Source: Tetrapyrgos nigripes (Eukaryota > Basidiomycota > Agaricomycetes > Agaricales > Campanellaceae). From it: a stretch of DNA of 64,000 bases. The notes below the pieces were generated by a model. It did no database searches, was not told where the DNA came from, and was given only the letters and a program-made list of their open reading frames with translations. Below, in pieces: positions 8,741-20,549 of this stretch (the stretch's first letter is position 1; each line of letters starts with the position of its first letter). The position numbers were made by a program, and so were the translations under genes. The stretch covers positions 186,001 through 250,000 of the forward strand of contig JAACJM010000004.1 of the NCBI GenBank assembly GCA_013368315.1, in the 5' to 3' direction.

Positions 8741-10423
8741 ACTGGGAGACTATGGTGTGGTGGTAACGAGTCCAGACAGGTTCCCGTATTGGAGAGACTG
8801 AGATGGTCCACTTCTCAGGTGATGCTTCCCAGTCGAAGAGGGTACGCTGAAGATAGAGGATAGCGGTGGGGAAGTCATCGTAGAGAGTCTCGCTGTCAGC
8901 GATGGCCATGATCAGCGTGTACCACTGGTCAGCCACCCACTGAGCCAATGTCCTTCCCTCGCTTATACCGGTAGTTCTGGAGGACTGCGGTGCGAAGGTT
9001 GCGAGCTATGTCAGGGAGATCAGATTCCTGCAGAAGGACAATGGAAGGAGAGGTGATGAGGCCTTCGTTGGAGCAAAGAATGGCGAGGAAGTCCCGCATG
9101 AGGCGCGCGCTGAAGTGGGTCAGAGACATGTGATGACACCAGTAGTCTCTGAGGTTGTTGGCGACCACCGTGGACAGGGTGAAGGCCGAATTAGGCAAGG
9201 GACGGCGTTTGGACTCCGACGCAGAGGACGAGGAGGAAGATGAAGATGACGATGACAACGAGGAGGAGGAAGAGGAAGATGACGATGACGAGGAGGAGGA
9301 AGAGGAAGAGGAAGAGGAGTCATAGGCGTCGTGACGACGGTGTCGTCTGGACTTATGAGAGTCCTTCCTTGACTTGGACGTTTTACTGTGTTTGGAGCGT
9401 CTCTTGGAGTGTTTGGGCTTGTGCTTCTTCCTGGGTGTGGAGTCGTCGTCAGAATCCGCATCAGACATCAGATATTTACGACGAGTACCAGTGTCAGCAC
9501 GGGAATGTTTGGGACGATGACGAGAGGGATCGTCATGACCACCACGGCCAGCGTAATGAGTGTGCTGAGGGAAGGAAGGACGGTTATGATCATGCGGCCC
9601 AGGTGGAGGATGGGAGGATGGTTGATTCACACGACCTTTACCTTTAGCAGCTGCAGGAATGCGAGGTGTGCCATGGTCAGAAACGTCCTCGTCTCGACGA
9701 CGACTGGGGCCAGGAGTGGGCTGGTCTGCAGGAGGAGCACGAGTACCGTTGTTGCCAAGAGTAGGAGAGCGTCTGAGGTCGCCAGAGGCATCATTCTCAG
9801 AGGCATGCGAGGCTATGGGGATCAATGTCAGGAACGGTCAAAGGAGCATGAAAGGAAAGGAACTAACAGGACTGGGTGCCCCTGCGAGGACGACCCGAAG
9901 GAGAGGTATGGCCAGGGCAGAAGGCTCCTCCCTGTTCCAGACCGCGAGAATGATTAGCCTTAGGGTGCTGGTTAGCACCGTCAGGGTCGTCATCGCTCTG
10001 GACTGAAACAGCACGTCCCATAGGACGGTGACAAGGGATAGGAGAGGAGCCAGCTGCCTGGGACGTGTCAGCCTGAGGGGACTGGGTGCCGCCACGGCGA
10101 GGAACAGGACCAGGACCAGGGCCATCAGGAGTGGGAGGAAGACGCGGGGACTCCGGTTCAACGAACTGGTCCTTGGGAAACTCGTCATCGCCCCCGACAC
10201 CAGCGGCAGCAGGATCAGATGTGGGATGATCCGCCAAAGGCGGATCGTCAGCAGGAGGATGTTCCCCGAGAGGACGCGTGAAACGGCTGTTCGCACCACG
10301 AGGGGCACGGTGAGAGCCAGGAACAGGAACGAAGGGTGGTTGTAACCCAGCTTGGGGAACAGGAACTGATGACATAGTGGGAAAAGGGAAACGCGTAAGA
10401 GATAAAAGATAAAGGCGGAGCAT
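8316..10423 (-). CDS. DIRS-like Gag, spliced, with a Cys/His cluster (one frame break)
   Basis: Exon 1 starts at ATG 10421-10423 or 10373-10375 and is Pro-rich. A 55-base intron (9813-9867: GTTAGT donor, CTGAC branch, ATAG acceptor) joins it in frame to exon 2. Exon 2 encodes a basic RS/KH-rich segment, a serine homopolymer region (about 9225-9330), then a folded stretch ending LQNYRYKRG. The frame shifts by one base near 8955, after which AQWVADQWYTLI continues the protein. The C-terminus carries CWLCGLPHH and then a C...C...C-x-Y-x-H-x-C-x-x-C-x(5)-H cluster (about 8410-8560), which I recall as typical of DIRS-group Gag. Protein role: RNA binding and particle formation, inferred. Confidence 0.6.
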
Positions 10424-11320
10424 AGACGAGGAAGGAGGAAACGCGAGGAGATGTTAACGAAGATTAAGCTTGTGTAGAGACAAACGGAAAATATATCCTA
10501 TGGATGATGGACGTAAGAAGTCAAGAGAGGACCAGGTCATGTTATCGCGATGTCAGAGTCTTAACTCCGAAAATACATTCTCTATCCTTCGTCATAGAAT
10601 CTCACTTACAGTAAACGGAACAAGAAATAATTTCACCCGCCTCAGCTGTCTAGGATGAAACGACCCCGCCGTCGTTATCAGACATGTACCCATCCCAGCT
10701 AGCTTAATAGTCGTTTCCATTGGTCGGAATTAGGAGGACTGACTCAAGGCCAGTTGTGCAGATCCTGACAGGCCATATAAGGCTATCAAGTTTCCTGGCC
10801 AGTGGAGCTACGTAATCATACTGATCGAGGCTTTTCTGAATTTTGAAGACTCGCATTCAGAGACTGGAGGGGAAGTAGTCTTGGAAGCTGCTTGGAATGT
10901 GTAAGAAGACAGTGGGCACCGTCAATACATCGATGCACACATATCCGCTAGACAAACCGCCCATGTTATAGACATCCGACCACTGTTGACGCTATGAAGA
11001 GTCTCAGAAGAGTTTGAAGGACGTGCTCCGAGTCCGCGCCTGTTTGAATTGTATGGGAATTTGACAATATCTGAGTATATCGGACCAATCCAAGTTGTCT
11101 TATATTGTGTATCTGGTTGAGGAGGAGAGGCAACGCCAACGGCTGGCTTGGATCCGGAGTAGAACCGCAATCGTACAGCGAATAGGGGCAGTGTTTCACA
11201 CGTGATCGTGGTGTTTACCCCTTGGTGGCGCGACGCCCGCTCGAGCAAAACAGAAACTCTCTTCTTAAGACATCCACTCCGGATCCCTGTCCACTATCAT
11301 CCACTCTTGGCCTTAACACG
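10424..11320. other. Intergenic: 5' flank of the DIRS-like element and promoter side of F-box gene A; no gene seen
   Basis: No frame here looks coding on either strand. It must contain the unidentified 5' end of the DIRS-like element and the promoter of gene A, whose ATG is at 11321. Confidence 0.5.
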
Positions 11321-14090
11321 ATGAAAAGATCTTCAGCACGCCTTAAAGAGAAGGCGAAAGCATCGACCGGTGATCAACAAGACAGCTCAAGCCCTAATGT
11401 CTCCTCACTACCCCGAAAGCGTGTCAAGGTCTCAGAATCCACTGGAGCTGACACCTGCGATGGAAGAGAAACCGATGAAGATGATGAAGAAGAAACTACA
11501 GGTGCTGTTGCGGAAGATTCGGCGTATGATATCGGTGATGATGAGGAAGCTCTGAAGCCCCAGAAGCAATCTGGCGGCAAAGGCAAGGGCAAAGGGAAGA
11601 GAAAGGGCAAGGGCAGAGCATCCGGATTAGTTGCTGCCGACCCAAACTTCAAGAAGGTCCGAGGCAGACTGGGTCTCTTGCATAAGGTTGCGACGGAGAT
11701 GCCATTAGACGTCATTTTTGAGGTACGTTGTATACATGTTTACCGCTTCAGGCTCTCAGCTGATGCTGGTCTTTCGTGGATTCAGATTTTCATGCATCTG
11801 GAACCCATCGATATCCTTCGCCTTTCTCGTACTAGCAAAGACCTCCGCAAGCTCTTGACGTCAAAATCCTCAGAATATATATGGCGGACTGCTCGACTTA
11901 ATGTCGAAGCACTACCGCCGCCTCCGTCTTATCTCAATGAGATTCAATATGCGAATCTGATGTTCGATACATACTGTCATGTAAGTGGGCGTTGTTGTAT
12001 TATTATATCCTCTTCTCGTCTCATGGTTACTTGTCTGGCAGTCCTGTGGTCATCATCCGTGTGACAATGTTTTATGGGATTGCAGAGTACGATGCTGTAG
12101 AAAATGTATCACTCATGTGTACGTACTCGCGATCGTACTATACTGAACCTCACTCACCTAATTCTTGTAGGTTGTATAGTTCCTCCGAAATTGAGGAACA
12201 ATATCCCGTTTCTTTTCGATCTCATGAATACGAGATGCGCTCCATACTTGCTTGCACACCTGGAACTTACATAAGTACGCGTGGACCCGGTAGGAAATAT
12301 ACACATTTAGGAAAGGTCTTTGCTGACGAAGGATGACTATAGATCGTGGACGGTGGTACTTGTTGTCAGCTTTCACCCAGAAGTACAACGAACTCAAGGA
12401 CTTTCAAGGACAGAAGGATGGGCGCACTGTGCAGGAATGGTTAGTAACAGTGCGTGCTGAAGATCGACAACGCAGAGATGTGAGTTTTAAAGCGTCTATC
12501 ACAAGTCCATCACGACCCTTGCTGAAGTCATAAATGCAGGCCAACATTATCTATGAGAAGTGGTTCAGAGACAGGCGCAATGATCGTTATGACGACCTTC
12601 AGGAGAGACGTAATCAACGTAAGAAGGAGTGAGTCGCTGTCTACCTGTCCAACTCACCTTAATCTCTGATCCACTTCATATCACCTAGCATTGAAGATAG
12701 ACTCACTAGCCTGGGATGGGGCCCCGAGGTCCAATGTCTAACTACTAGATGGTCTTTTAGTCAACACAAACTTGTCAAACAAGCAGCCAAGTTGACTGAA
12801 GGAGGTGAGTCGTGGACTGCGTCCGAGATCCCTTTCTCTTAAAGTTTCCCCTCAGCATGGAATAAAATTGCTCCCGAGATAATCAAGCTGGCAGAAGAGG
12901 AAAGAATACGCCGACTGCAAGACGAGCGCAAGACGATCCTGCAAGATAGGCATACGATTTTACAGACTCTTTACGATGCACATATTGCCAGTAAAGGGTT
13001 GACCGAGGTTGGCTATCCTCCCTTTGGCGATGTCATGGAATCAGCTATATTCGATCCTGTCCTTTGGGACACACCCCTGGATGTTACCGTCACGGAGGAG
13101 GCTTTTTCAGAAGGGTTCAAGGAGATCCCAGGTTTCATCACAGAATGGAAGACTAAGAAAACTCGAGAACTGCTTAAGCTTGTGCAGATATTTGAGCCAA
13201 CAGCGACAACCAACGATTTGGGACTTATGACGACACTCTTCTTCTGTCAACGGTGCAACGAATTTGTCTGGTACCCCCAAGTCTTCAATCACAAGTGTCT
13301 TTCCGCTGTTTTCCCAGGGATAGCCCCCCTGAGCCGGGATCCGACCTTCAATGCCTACGACCATCTCAGGCAATATCCGTGGAACAACAGCTTGCAAAGA
13401 CTGAAGTTTGCAGACCTTGAATCCAAGACTATGAAGACGATCTTGCAGCTTTGCAACCTGCCCCCTGATGCCACCTTCACTACCCTTGACGAATTTAATC
13501 CACGACTGGAATGTTTGTCTTGTGGGAGCCTAGTGCAAGGGAGGCTGTTTATGCCCTGGTTGAGAGCTGTGCGTTTTTGTATATGATGACTTGGCTGGGG
13601 TTCGCTTTCTCATTTTCTTCTTTTCATTGTTTTGGACAGCTTCATCATGTTCGGGTGTACAATGCGGTGCAGTGCCATGAATACATCACTGTCTCTGATG
13701 CTATCAAGCAGAAGGTCATCGAAGCGGAACCAGGCCCTAGCGCACTCCGGCGGTATGGCTACGAACCGGCTTTCTTTTGCAATGATTGTCCTGCAGAAGA
13801 GCAGAGTTCTATGTCATATACAACTCTGACAGGCCATCTAGAATCCAAGTACGTATCACTGCTTTTCGGAATGGCCTTTCAAGTTTCTAATCCTTAATGT
13901 TGTATGTAGACATGGTATTGCAAACGATCAAATCACAACGGAACATTGGTCTTGGAGTGACAACGTACCGAGATGCTGCAAGGTATCCGACATAGTGTTT
14001 GTCAAATTGGAGGAGGAAGATAATGTGACTAGTGGGACGGTTGGCATGGACGCTGCGACGTCTGATGGTAACAGGGTCGTGGCATTGTAG
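11321..14090 (+). CDS. F-box / Cys-rich / zinc-finger-like protein, family copy A (10 exons)
   Basis: Exons: 11321-11722, 11786-11980, 12042-12118, 12171-12274, 12343-12479, 12540-12628, 12689-12804, 12856-13568, 13640-13848, 13910-14090. The joins keep one frame of 740 codons. Order: a basic/acidic disordered N-terminus with a Gly-Lys repeat; an F-box (LHKVATEMPLDVIFE into IFMHLEPIDILRLSRTSKDL, split by intron 1); a Cys cluster with C-x-x-H and CDNVLWD...C-x-x-C (exon 3), as in many Agaricomycete F-box proteins; a charged helical region rich in E/R/K (exons 5-8); a conserved central domain with FGDVMESAIFDPVLWDTP and a C-x-x-C...YPQV segment; and a C-terminal C-x-x-C...H-L-x(3)-H finger-like motif. 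The F-box suggests an SCF ubiquitin-ligase substrate adaptor. The substrate is unknown. Convergent with copy B. Confidence 0.75.
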
Positions 14091-14509
14091 GCGTTGGAAT
14101 GGTTCGTTTATTGCAATCGTCGTGTTTCTATTGTTGGACATTCATAATCAGAGTAAATAATACGGACTGAAACCAGTGTACGCTTATCCAGATGATTCTA
14201 GCTTTGTATGATTTACTGAAGTTGACAGAGTAACTTAGTTTTGGAAACAGAGAACTAATGAATCGGAAAATGGTCTGCGTAAGCGCTCAGGCAGTTCGCT
14301 AGAGATTTGACACAAAAATCGTGCACCGAGGGACTGGAATGATGAAGGTGTTCGTTTGAAGCAGATCCATGGAGTCAGATAACCAAACGCTCCGGTAATT
14401 GGCAGGAAACGAACTCACAGCTTGTAGCCAACGCATACTAGACATCCTCCTTGTTTTCCCACTGACAGTTACATTTCTGTAGCTTTTGCGAGTGGTGTAA
14501 TCATTCATT

Positions 14510-15065
14510 CATTCACGTCTTGCATTCCAGAACCGGGTCCAACTTCGCTAGAGCAGCCGGAGTTGAAGCGTCGAGGAGCAGATTACACAAGACCATAACC
14601 ATTTTCATCGTCTTGCTGGCAAGGTCAGCAAACCTCACTTTATGTTCAAACTTCAGCGCTTGTTTCCAAGGGTCGTTCATCTGATCATAGGCGAAGTTGA
14701 AACCCATGAGTCTCGGGTAGCGGGCTTGAAAGGGCGAAAAGTGACGAGTAGGCCAGTTTGGTGCAACAGCGGTGATTTAGGATTTGAGGATACCCCACAC
14801 AAAGTCCATACGTAAAGATCTTAGATCGTGCTCGCCGGCCCTAAATCTTTCACTGTTGCTTTTGGGTCTACTTTATGGATGACTTCGAGGAGTTCCTGGG
14901 CTTTTTTCGCCTTCCATTCTTCCATGAAAACCGGGTACTTGGTAAAGCCTTGGGCAAAGTGCTTTTCAATGACCGTGACGTCCAGAGTATCCCAGAGAAC
15001 AGGTCGACTGTATGATGTCGCCAGAAGAAGGGTGACCGTTTTCAGTCAGACCTTGGTTGGCGTTG
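14510..15065 (-). pseudogene. Exon-8 fragment of the F-box family
   Basis: Minus-strand pieces in shifting frames match the exon-8 domain of copies A and B in order: GHPSSGDII, LWDTLDVTVIEKHFAQGF, MEEWKAKKAQELLEVI, KATVKDLG, then AYDQMNDPWKQAL and FADLASKTMKMVMVLCNLLL, LDPVLECK and a stop (14513-14515). The F-box, the Cys cluster and the C-terminal finger are absent, and at least one frame break separates the halves. It lies between the convergent genes A and B, on the same strand as B, and looks like a leftover partial duplication. Confidence 0.7.
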
Positions 15066-15360
15066 CTCAAAGCTCAGTCCACGGAGGTGTTTTATGCAAA
15101 ACGACGACCTAGTAAGCATCATTCCTTCAGAAATTGATGAATATTTATGAGTGAAAAGTTGTGAAAAGTTCTGCAAAATGTCGGACTATGACAGGAGCAT
15201 GTACAAATCATGCGACAGGAAGACAATAGTCCTTGAAAAAATAAAAAGTACGTGTCCACGGAAACAGCGACACCAAGAACGCTTCAATTTACTTCAACTC
15301 GCTGCTTCACCGCCTACGACGTCCTCCGTAGTTGTTCCCGCCGGACCATCATCTGTAGCG

Positions 15361-18085
15361 TCAGTGGTCACCGCACGATCCACTGGCTGCCTCCTCTTCC
15401 AACTTCACTCTGAACGGTTCGGACACTCTTTGAATCATAGGCGTATCGGGATTCCATGACCAATGGTCTTCTGTAACTTGATCATTTTGTATACCGTGGC
15501 TACATAGTCAAAATCATTAGATAGGGTAAACGTCTGCGACAGAAAATGGGGGCGCACATCGACAGCAAATGTGCCTTGAGAGTGGTGAAGGTCATTGAAT
15601 GCGGCTTCTGTGTTTCTGGGGTAGCACACTGACTGCAGATGAAAACATCTCTCCAATAGCTCTCCATGATAGTAGGTGGTTTCTCCACTTTCAGTACCTT
15701 GTCCTGGATATCAGCGAAAGAGTCGACAGAGAACTCGTGTGATGAATTATCAGAGGATTCATGAAGAAGCTACCGATAAGAGAGGAGGTTATGAGTGAAT
15801 ATATAGATCGATACGAGTAACAAAAAACGCTTACTGCCTTTCTCCAACGCAAAAAGTACCTTCCATACAAGGGGCTCGCGCATGTCTTGCACTCCAGTAA
15901 TGGGTTGAGTTCGTCCAATGTGTCCGCAGTGGTATCGGAAGCCTGTAGACCACAAGCTTGCAAAATTGCCTTTACGCAGTCGCTCAATTGGACCGAGTAT
16001 CTCACTTTGCAATTAGCCGAAGGTGATTGATTCCAGGGGAACTGCAAAAGGTCACTATACGCATCGTATACATCGTTTCGAGGTAGAAACGAGTTGCTCC
16101 GACACCCGGAAAAGCACGGGTGGCTCAGCACCTGTGGATAGCCCAAGGGGGTCCTGGATCTACACCATCCCGGACACGTAAAGACTGTGGTCAGATGGGC
16201 AAGAGTGTCGATGGTTGCGGATGGCTCGGATTTTTGTACGAGTTCCAACAACTCTTGGGTTATCTTCTTGTTCCATTCTTCAACGAAAGCGGGAATCTTC
16301 GTGAACCCGTCTGAAAAATCGTCGTCGGTAACTATAGTGTCCAGTGGAGTGTCCCAAAGGACAGGATCAAAGATTTTCGAGAACATGATGTCGCCAAAAG
16401 GAGGGAAGATGGCACTGGTCTGTTCCGAGGCATTTTTGGCAATATAATCGTTGTAGAGTCGCTGTAGAGCTACATGACGCTTGCGAAGGACAGCAGTACG
16501 TTCTGCTCGAAGTCGGTTGTCTCGGGTATCTTGCATCAACTTGAGAAAATCAGGAGCAATTTTCTGCCATTCTGAATGGATAGAGACATCAGAGGACGAC
16601 GATAGAAAAGTATGGAATCGGCAACTAACCTCCTTCAGTCAGTTTTGTTGCTGTTCCAAATTGCTTATGGAGAATGTAGGAAAATGCTCGCTTCTTCTTT
16701 AGTTCCTCGACTTCGCGGCCCCATCCGAGAGTAATCAGTCTGTCTTCAATGCTACAGAATAGTGTCAAGTCCGAGTTCGTGTCAGAGAAGGGAAAACGTA
16801 CTCCTTCTTGCGTTGATTGCGCCTTTCAGCGATTTTGCCGCCCCGGTCGTTCTCTCTTTCGCCTAACCATATTTCATAGGGCTTGTTGGCCTGAAACTCG
16901 AGATTGAGCATCCGTCTTAACCTTCTTTGAAAATTTGAGCTCACCTTAACGCGTTCATTGTTCTCGGCTCGCTTGGACGCATGCCAATCAAACCAACGAG
17001 ATGGATCGCCTTGTAGTTCAGGTTGGATGGCCTTGAACTCAGTGTACAGCTGGCGATAAGCTGAAGCCAGATACCAAACTACGCGATTTATGAGCAAATA
17101 ACATTTTCAGGGACATGTGCCCAGACTTACCATTTCTGTGACCGCGAGGGCGAAGGGATATATAGGGAACGAGGTCGAGAAGGTCACTCATTTTGGTATA
17201 GTCCTTGAGATAATCGGAGGCATGGATGTTACGAATCTGCTCAGACGTGAGGAGTCTACGAAATCGTTAAGAGGTCGAGAGTAAACGGAAAAGGTTGCCG
17301 AGACATACAATGTAGTTTGGCCGAGACATTTTTTGCAGGCCCGTAGGCGAATGGACCAGAAGACGTTGTCGCAAGAATGATAGTTGCAGACCTGTAGAGA
17401 TGGGACTCAGTGTGCAAAGAAGAATGAAAGAGGAAGGAATCACCAACTTGACAATATCTGTCAAACATCAAACTGGCGTATTGCATTTCGTTCATGTCAG
17501 ATGGAGGAGGCGGTAAATCTTCGATATTCTCTCTAGCAGCTTTCCATATGTACCCGGAGGATTTGGGCGTCAGCAAGTTTTGCAGATCCTTGTTAGTGCG
17601 AGACAGACTAAGAATGTCAAGGGGTTCAAGGTACATGAATATCTACGGAGATAGATGTCAGTTTGGCCCCAAGAAACAGCAGAGTATGTACCTCGAAAAT
17701 GACGTCCAAAGGCATCTCTGTCGCGACCTTGTGCAAAAGACCCAACTTCCCTCTAACTTTCTTGAACTTGGGATCGACAGCGATGAGCCCAGTCGACTTG
17801 CCCTTGCCTTTCGTCTGCTTGGCACCACCACGTTTGCGCTTCTGAGATTTAGGTGCTTCGAACTCCTCATCTTCGCTTACTTCGACATCATTATCAGCGA
17901 CCTTCTGAGTCATCTTCGTTCTCATGGGTTCCGAGAGTAGAGTCGACTTCCTCAGACCTGACTCTAGCACGCTTCCGAGATGGAATCATTGTGGTGGCAT
18001 TAGAGCTGGAAGCGACACCAGGATCAGAAGGAGCATTAGGCTTGATCTCTGCTTTCTCTTCAAGGCGAGCTGAAGACCTCGCCAT
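15361..18085 (-). CDS. F-box / Cys-rich / zinc-finger-like protein, family copy B (10 exons, one frame break in exon 1)
   Basis: Exons (minus): 18085-17692, 17642-17448, 17391-17309, 17255-17131, 17078-16945, 16890-16802, 16751-16630, 16571-15835, 15769-15558, 15499-15361. The architecture and every intron position match copy A: F-box LHKVATEMPLDVIFE/IFMYLEPLDILSLSRTNKDL, Cys cluster CNYHSCDNVFW...C-x-x-C, RRNQRKK, FGDIMFSKIFDPVLWDTP, C-terminal FICSQC...TTLKAHL and EDHWSWN. Exon lengths total 2230 (3n+1), and the frame breaks once near 17895-17910: RSEEVDSTLGTHENEDDSE runs into a stop unless one base is skipped to reach KVADNDVEVSEDEE. Either it is a fresh pseudogene or sequencing error, or a weak-donor 58-base intron (GTCAGG...ACTCAG) is removed there. 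Function as for copy A. Confidence 0.65.
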
Positions 18086-18089
18086 TTGC

Positions 18090-19057
18090 TGGGAGCTCTG
18101 GGTGGCGAGAAACGATGAAAATTAGATGGTCGCGGGTTAGGAGGATTTGTTTGGCTGTGCTTTGGAGGTCAGGGGTCATTTATTAGTGGAACACGCTCAC
18201 GTGGCTCTGCTACGCGCCCATCTTTGACACAATGACACCATCATCCGCTTTACGAGTCCTACGAGTCTACGACCCATACCCCTCCCCTCACTTGTCAGAC
18301 TTTGTTTCAGCGAGGACAATGACTGTTTTCTCGACTATTTTCTGTCTCCCAGCATCAAATCCCTTGATATCAAGTATAATTCACTCATGGCAGCCGGCGA
18401 AGCACACCACATATCCCTTTTTGCGCATGCACCTGGTTTGGAGCGTCTTGCCATCTCGATGGACTGTGAAGCAGCTATTTGTATGACATGTTTGTGGCTA
18501 ATGAACACCCAATAGACTGGAAGCATCCACAGAAGACTTGGAGAGTTTGGCTTGCTTTCTTGGGTGGATTTCTCTGTACCAGCTTGCATCGGTAAGGTCT
18601 TCGCCTTCAACTTTGGGTGATGGCCCTACTGGAGGTTGATGAGAGTGGCCATGGTCATTGTTGCACGAGTTGAAGTGAACGTGCGTCGCTGTGTCCAACC
18701 TGATGATTAGTTTCAAATCACAGGTAAGTACTATGTACAGTGTATAGTACTCATGGTCACGGAAAGTGACGGTCTCCCACACTTTCAGCACAGTAAATTT
18801 TTTTGTTCACCTTGAGCCTCACTGAACTTTGCTGGGACCCAAGCTCTACCCCATTGTTCTTTAACATCTGCAAGATGTTTCTATGGCTAAAATTTTGAGG
18901 TCAATCGAAGTGGAGTGCTCAAGATGAACAAAAAGTTTAGATGTACATAATGTCATGGGACCATCACTTTCTGTAACCCTGAGTATATACAAATCTCCAA
19001 GAAGTCGCAAATGCATTAACTGATAATAAAAATCTGATGAAAAAAATGCTTGTTCAA
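18090..19057. other. Intergenic between copies B and C with an unidentified minus-strand open fragment
   Basis: On the minus strand 18790-18498 is open and encodes a His-rich fragment (ATHVHFNSCNNDHGHSHQPP, then LTDASWYREIHPRKQ). A second open piece with several Cys follows toward 18370. These could be exons of a small gene or relic. I do not recognise them. The remainder shows nothing. Confidence 0.25.
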
Positions 19058-19377
19058 CTAGGCCATCTCCGTCTCAGATCCACTGGCAACATCGCTGTAA
19101 TCCTCTTCCAGCCAAATGGTATCAGGTACTCTGTCAATCATTCTTGTTGATGAATCCCAGCACCAGTGCTCTGTGGTGACTTGATCTTGTGCAAAACCAT
19201 GCCTGTGTTAGACAGATTGTAAAAAAGTGAGTTGCCCACAGGAAGGAAAAGGGGTTGATACATACTTCTTCTGTAAATGCTCTTTCAGTTCAGAGAATGA
19301 CATTGATCCAAGCTGTTTTTGACACATGTTGCAATAGATTTTGTGTGAAGATGTCAGAAGATGCGGCAGTTCCTCTG

Positions 19378-19779
19378 TGTCATGAATCGCACCCCGCCTA
19401 TTCATTTCATTTCTATTCGTTTCCTTTTCACCACTCTATTTACTTTTAACCCCATAAACATCAACTGTTTCCCATCATCGTCTATAGTTACCATCTTCCC
19501 AGATCTATGACTCACATACTTACCTCCTCCACTTCCTATCTCCACAGATGTTCCCACTGTCAATCATTCTTTATGATCCAGTACCTTCATCTATCCATAT
19601 TTAACTTATTATTCTCTCACCCTTGACATTTCCACATGGTACCGTCTATTATCACCTACTTCTTCCCATCTGTTCTCATATCACTTATATACCCACTATC
19701 TTTGTAACCTATTCCTTAGTTCGTTCACTTCGTCTCCACTCCATACTATTACTACGCAGTGTAGAGCCTAGTCTGCTTA

Positions 19780-19819
<40 letters not shown>

Positions 19820-19882
19820 TGTAACTGGTCTTCTTGTATTGTGTGACTTGGGTGGTCATTGAGTGTATCGACAACTTTGACA
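19378..19882 (+). mobile_element. Solo LTR, family 1, copy 1, with perfect 5-bp target duplication
   Basis: Starts TGTCATGAATCG and ends TTTGACA (TGTCA/TGACA terminal inverted repeat), 505 bases. It is flanked by CTCTG at 19373-19377 and again at 19883-19887. A second copy of the same LTR lies inverted at 33791-34306. No internal retroelement sequence is present, so this is a solo LTR left by LTR-LTR recombination. It splits exon 9 of pseudogene C after KDKVLEAE. It contains a (CT)n microsatellite. Confidence 0.85.
19783..19817 (+). repeat. (CT)n microsatellite inside the solo LTR
   Basis: About 17 CT units in a row. The second LTR copy has only an interrupted CT-rich stretch at the matching place, so the run expanded in this copy. 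Confidence 0.95.
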
Positions 19883-20549
19883 CTCTGCTTCCAAAACCTT
19901 GTCCTTGATATCGGTGAAAGAGATGATGGAGAACACATGTTCCTCTGAGGGACATTCCATGTGGTGAAGCTTTCAGACAAAAAGAGTGAGCAAAAAGAGT
20001 TAGAAGGACGAATCTAGGAATGGGAATACAGCTCTCAAATAGTGCATGAACAAGCATTGTCCATCAGTCTCGTCCATACAAGTCCTGCACTCTAGCATCA
20101 GGTTCATTTTGTCAAGAATAGCAGGTTACAAAGCTGCAAGATCATTTGCATTGTCTTGCCATGAGCAGCTGCAAATTTCACCTTTTGATGAGCCATGTGT
20201 GCTTGATTCCAGGGATATTGGAGGTAGCTTGTCGTATGCAATTTTATTCCATGCTAAAGAAAGCACTAAGAGAATGCACAACAGATGCACATACAACTCA
20301 CCTCCTTCAGTCAGTTTAGCTGCTTGCCTTACATGTGGATGCTGGACAACAGATTAGGCATTGAAGCAGCTCAAATAGAAGGACAGAGGCTTACTCAATG
20401 TTGCGTTGGTCATGTCTCTCTTCAAGATCCATTTCACATTCATAAGCATTCCCTGCAAACCACTGCTCACAAACTGACTTGGACTTGATACATTCAGTGA
20501 GAATGCTGACAATCAAACAGTATTAGAACTCACATTGTCACACTGCTGC

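Larger units (their letters stand above)
5605..10423 (-). mobile_element. DIRS-like (tyrosine-recombinase) retrotransposon, degraded
   Basis: All parts lie on the minus strand in the order gag (10423-8316), reverse transcriptase-RNase H (about 8330-6449), then a tyrosine recombinase N-terminal domain (6200-5736) with a broken continuation to about 5605. Reverse transcriptase plus RNase H plus tyrosine recombinase without a DDE integrase or protease defines the DIRS order of retroelements. There are single-base frame breaks near 8955 (gag) and a nonsense codon at 5733-5735 (recombinase). I did not find the split direct or inverted terminal repeats expected at the ends, so the outer limits are approximate. 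Confidence 0.75.

Noticed and set aside
9240..9647. Lys/Arg/Met-rich plus-strand open frame
   Set aside because: It is the complement of the serine-rich Gag tract; low-complexity artefact.
19780..20057. Minus-strand open frame with (RE)n
   Set aside because: Produced by the CT microsatellite within the solo LTR.
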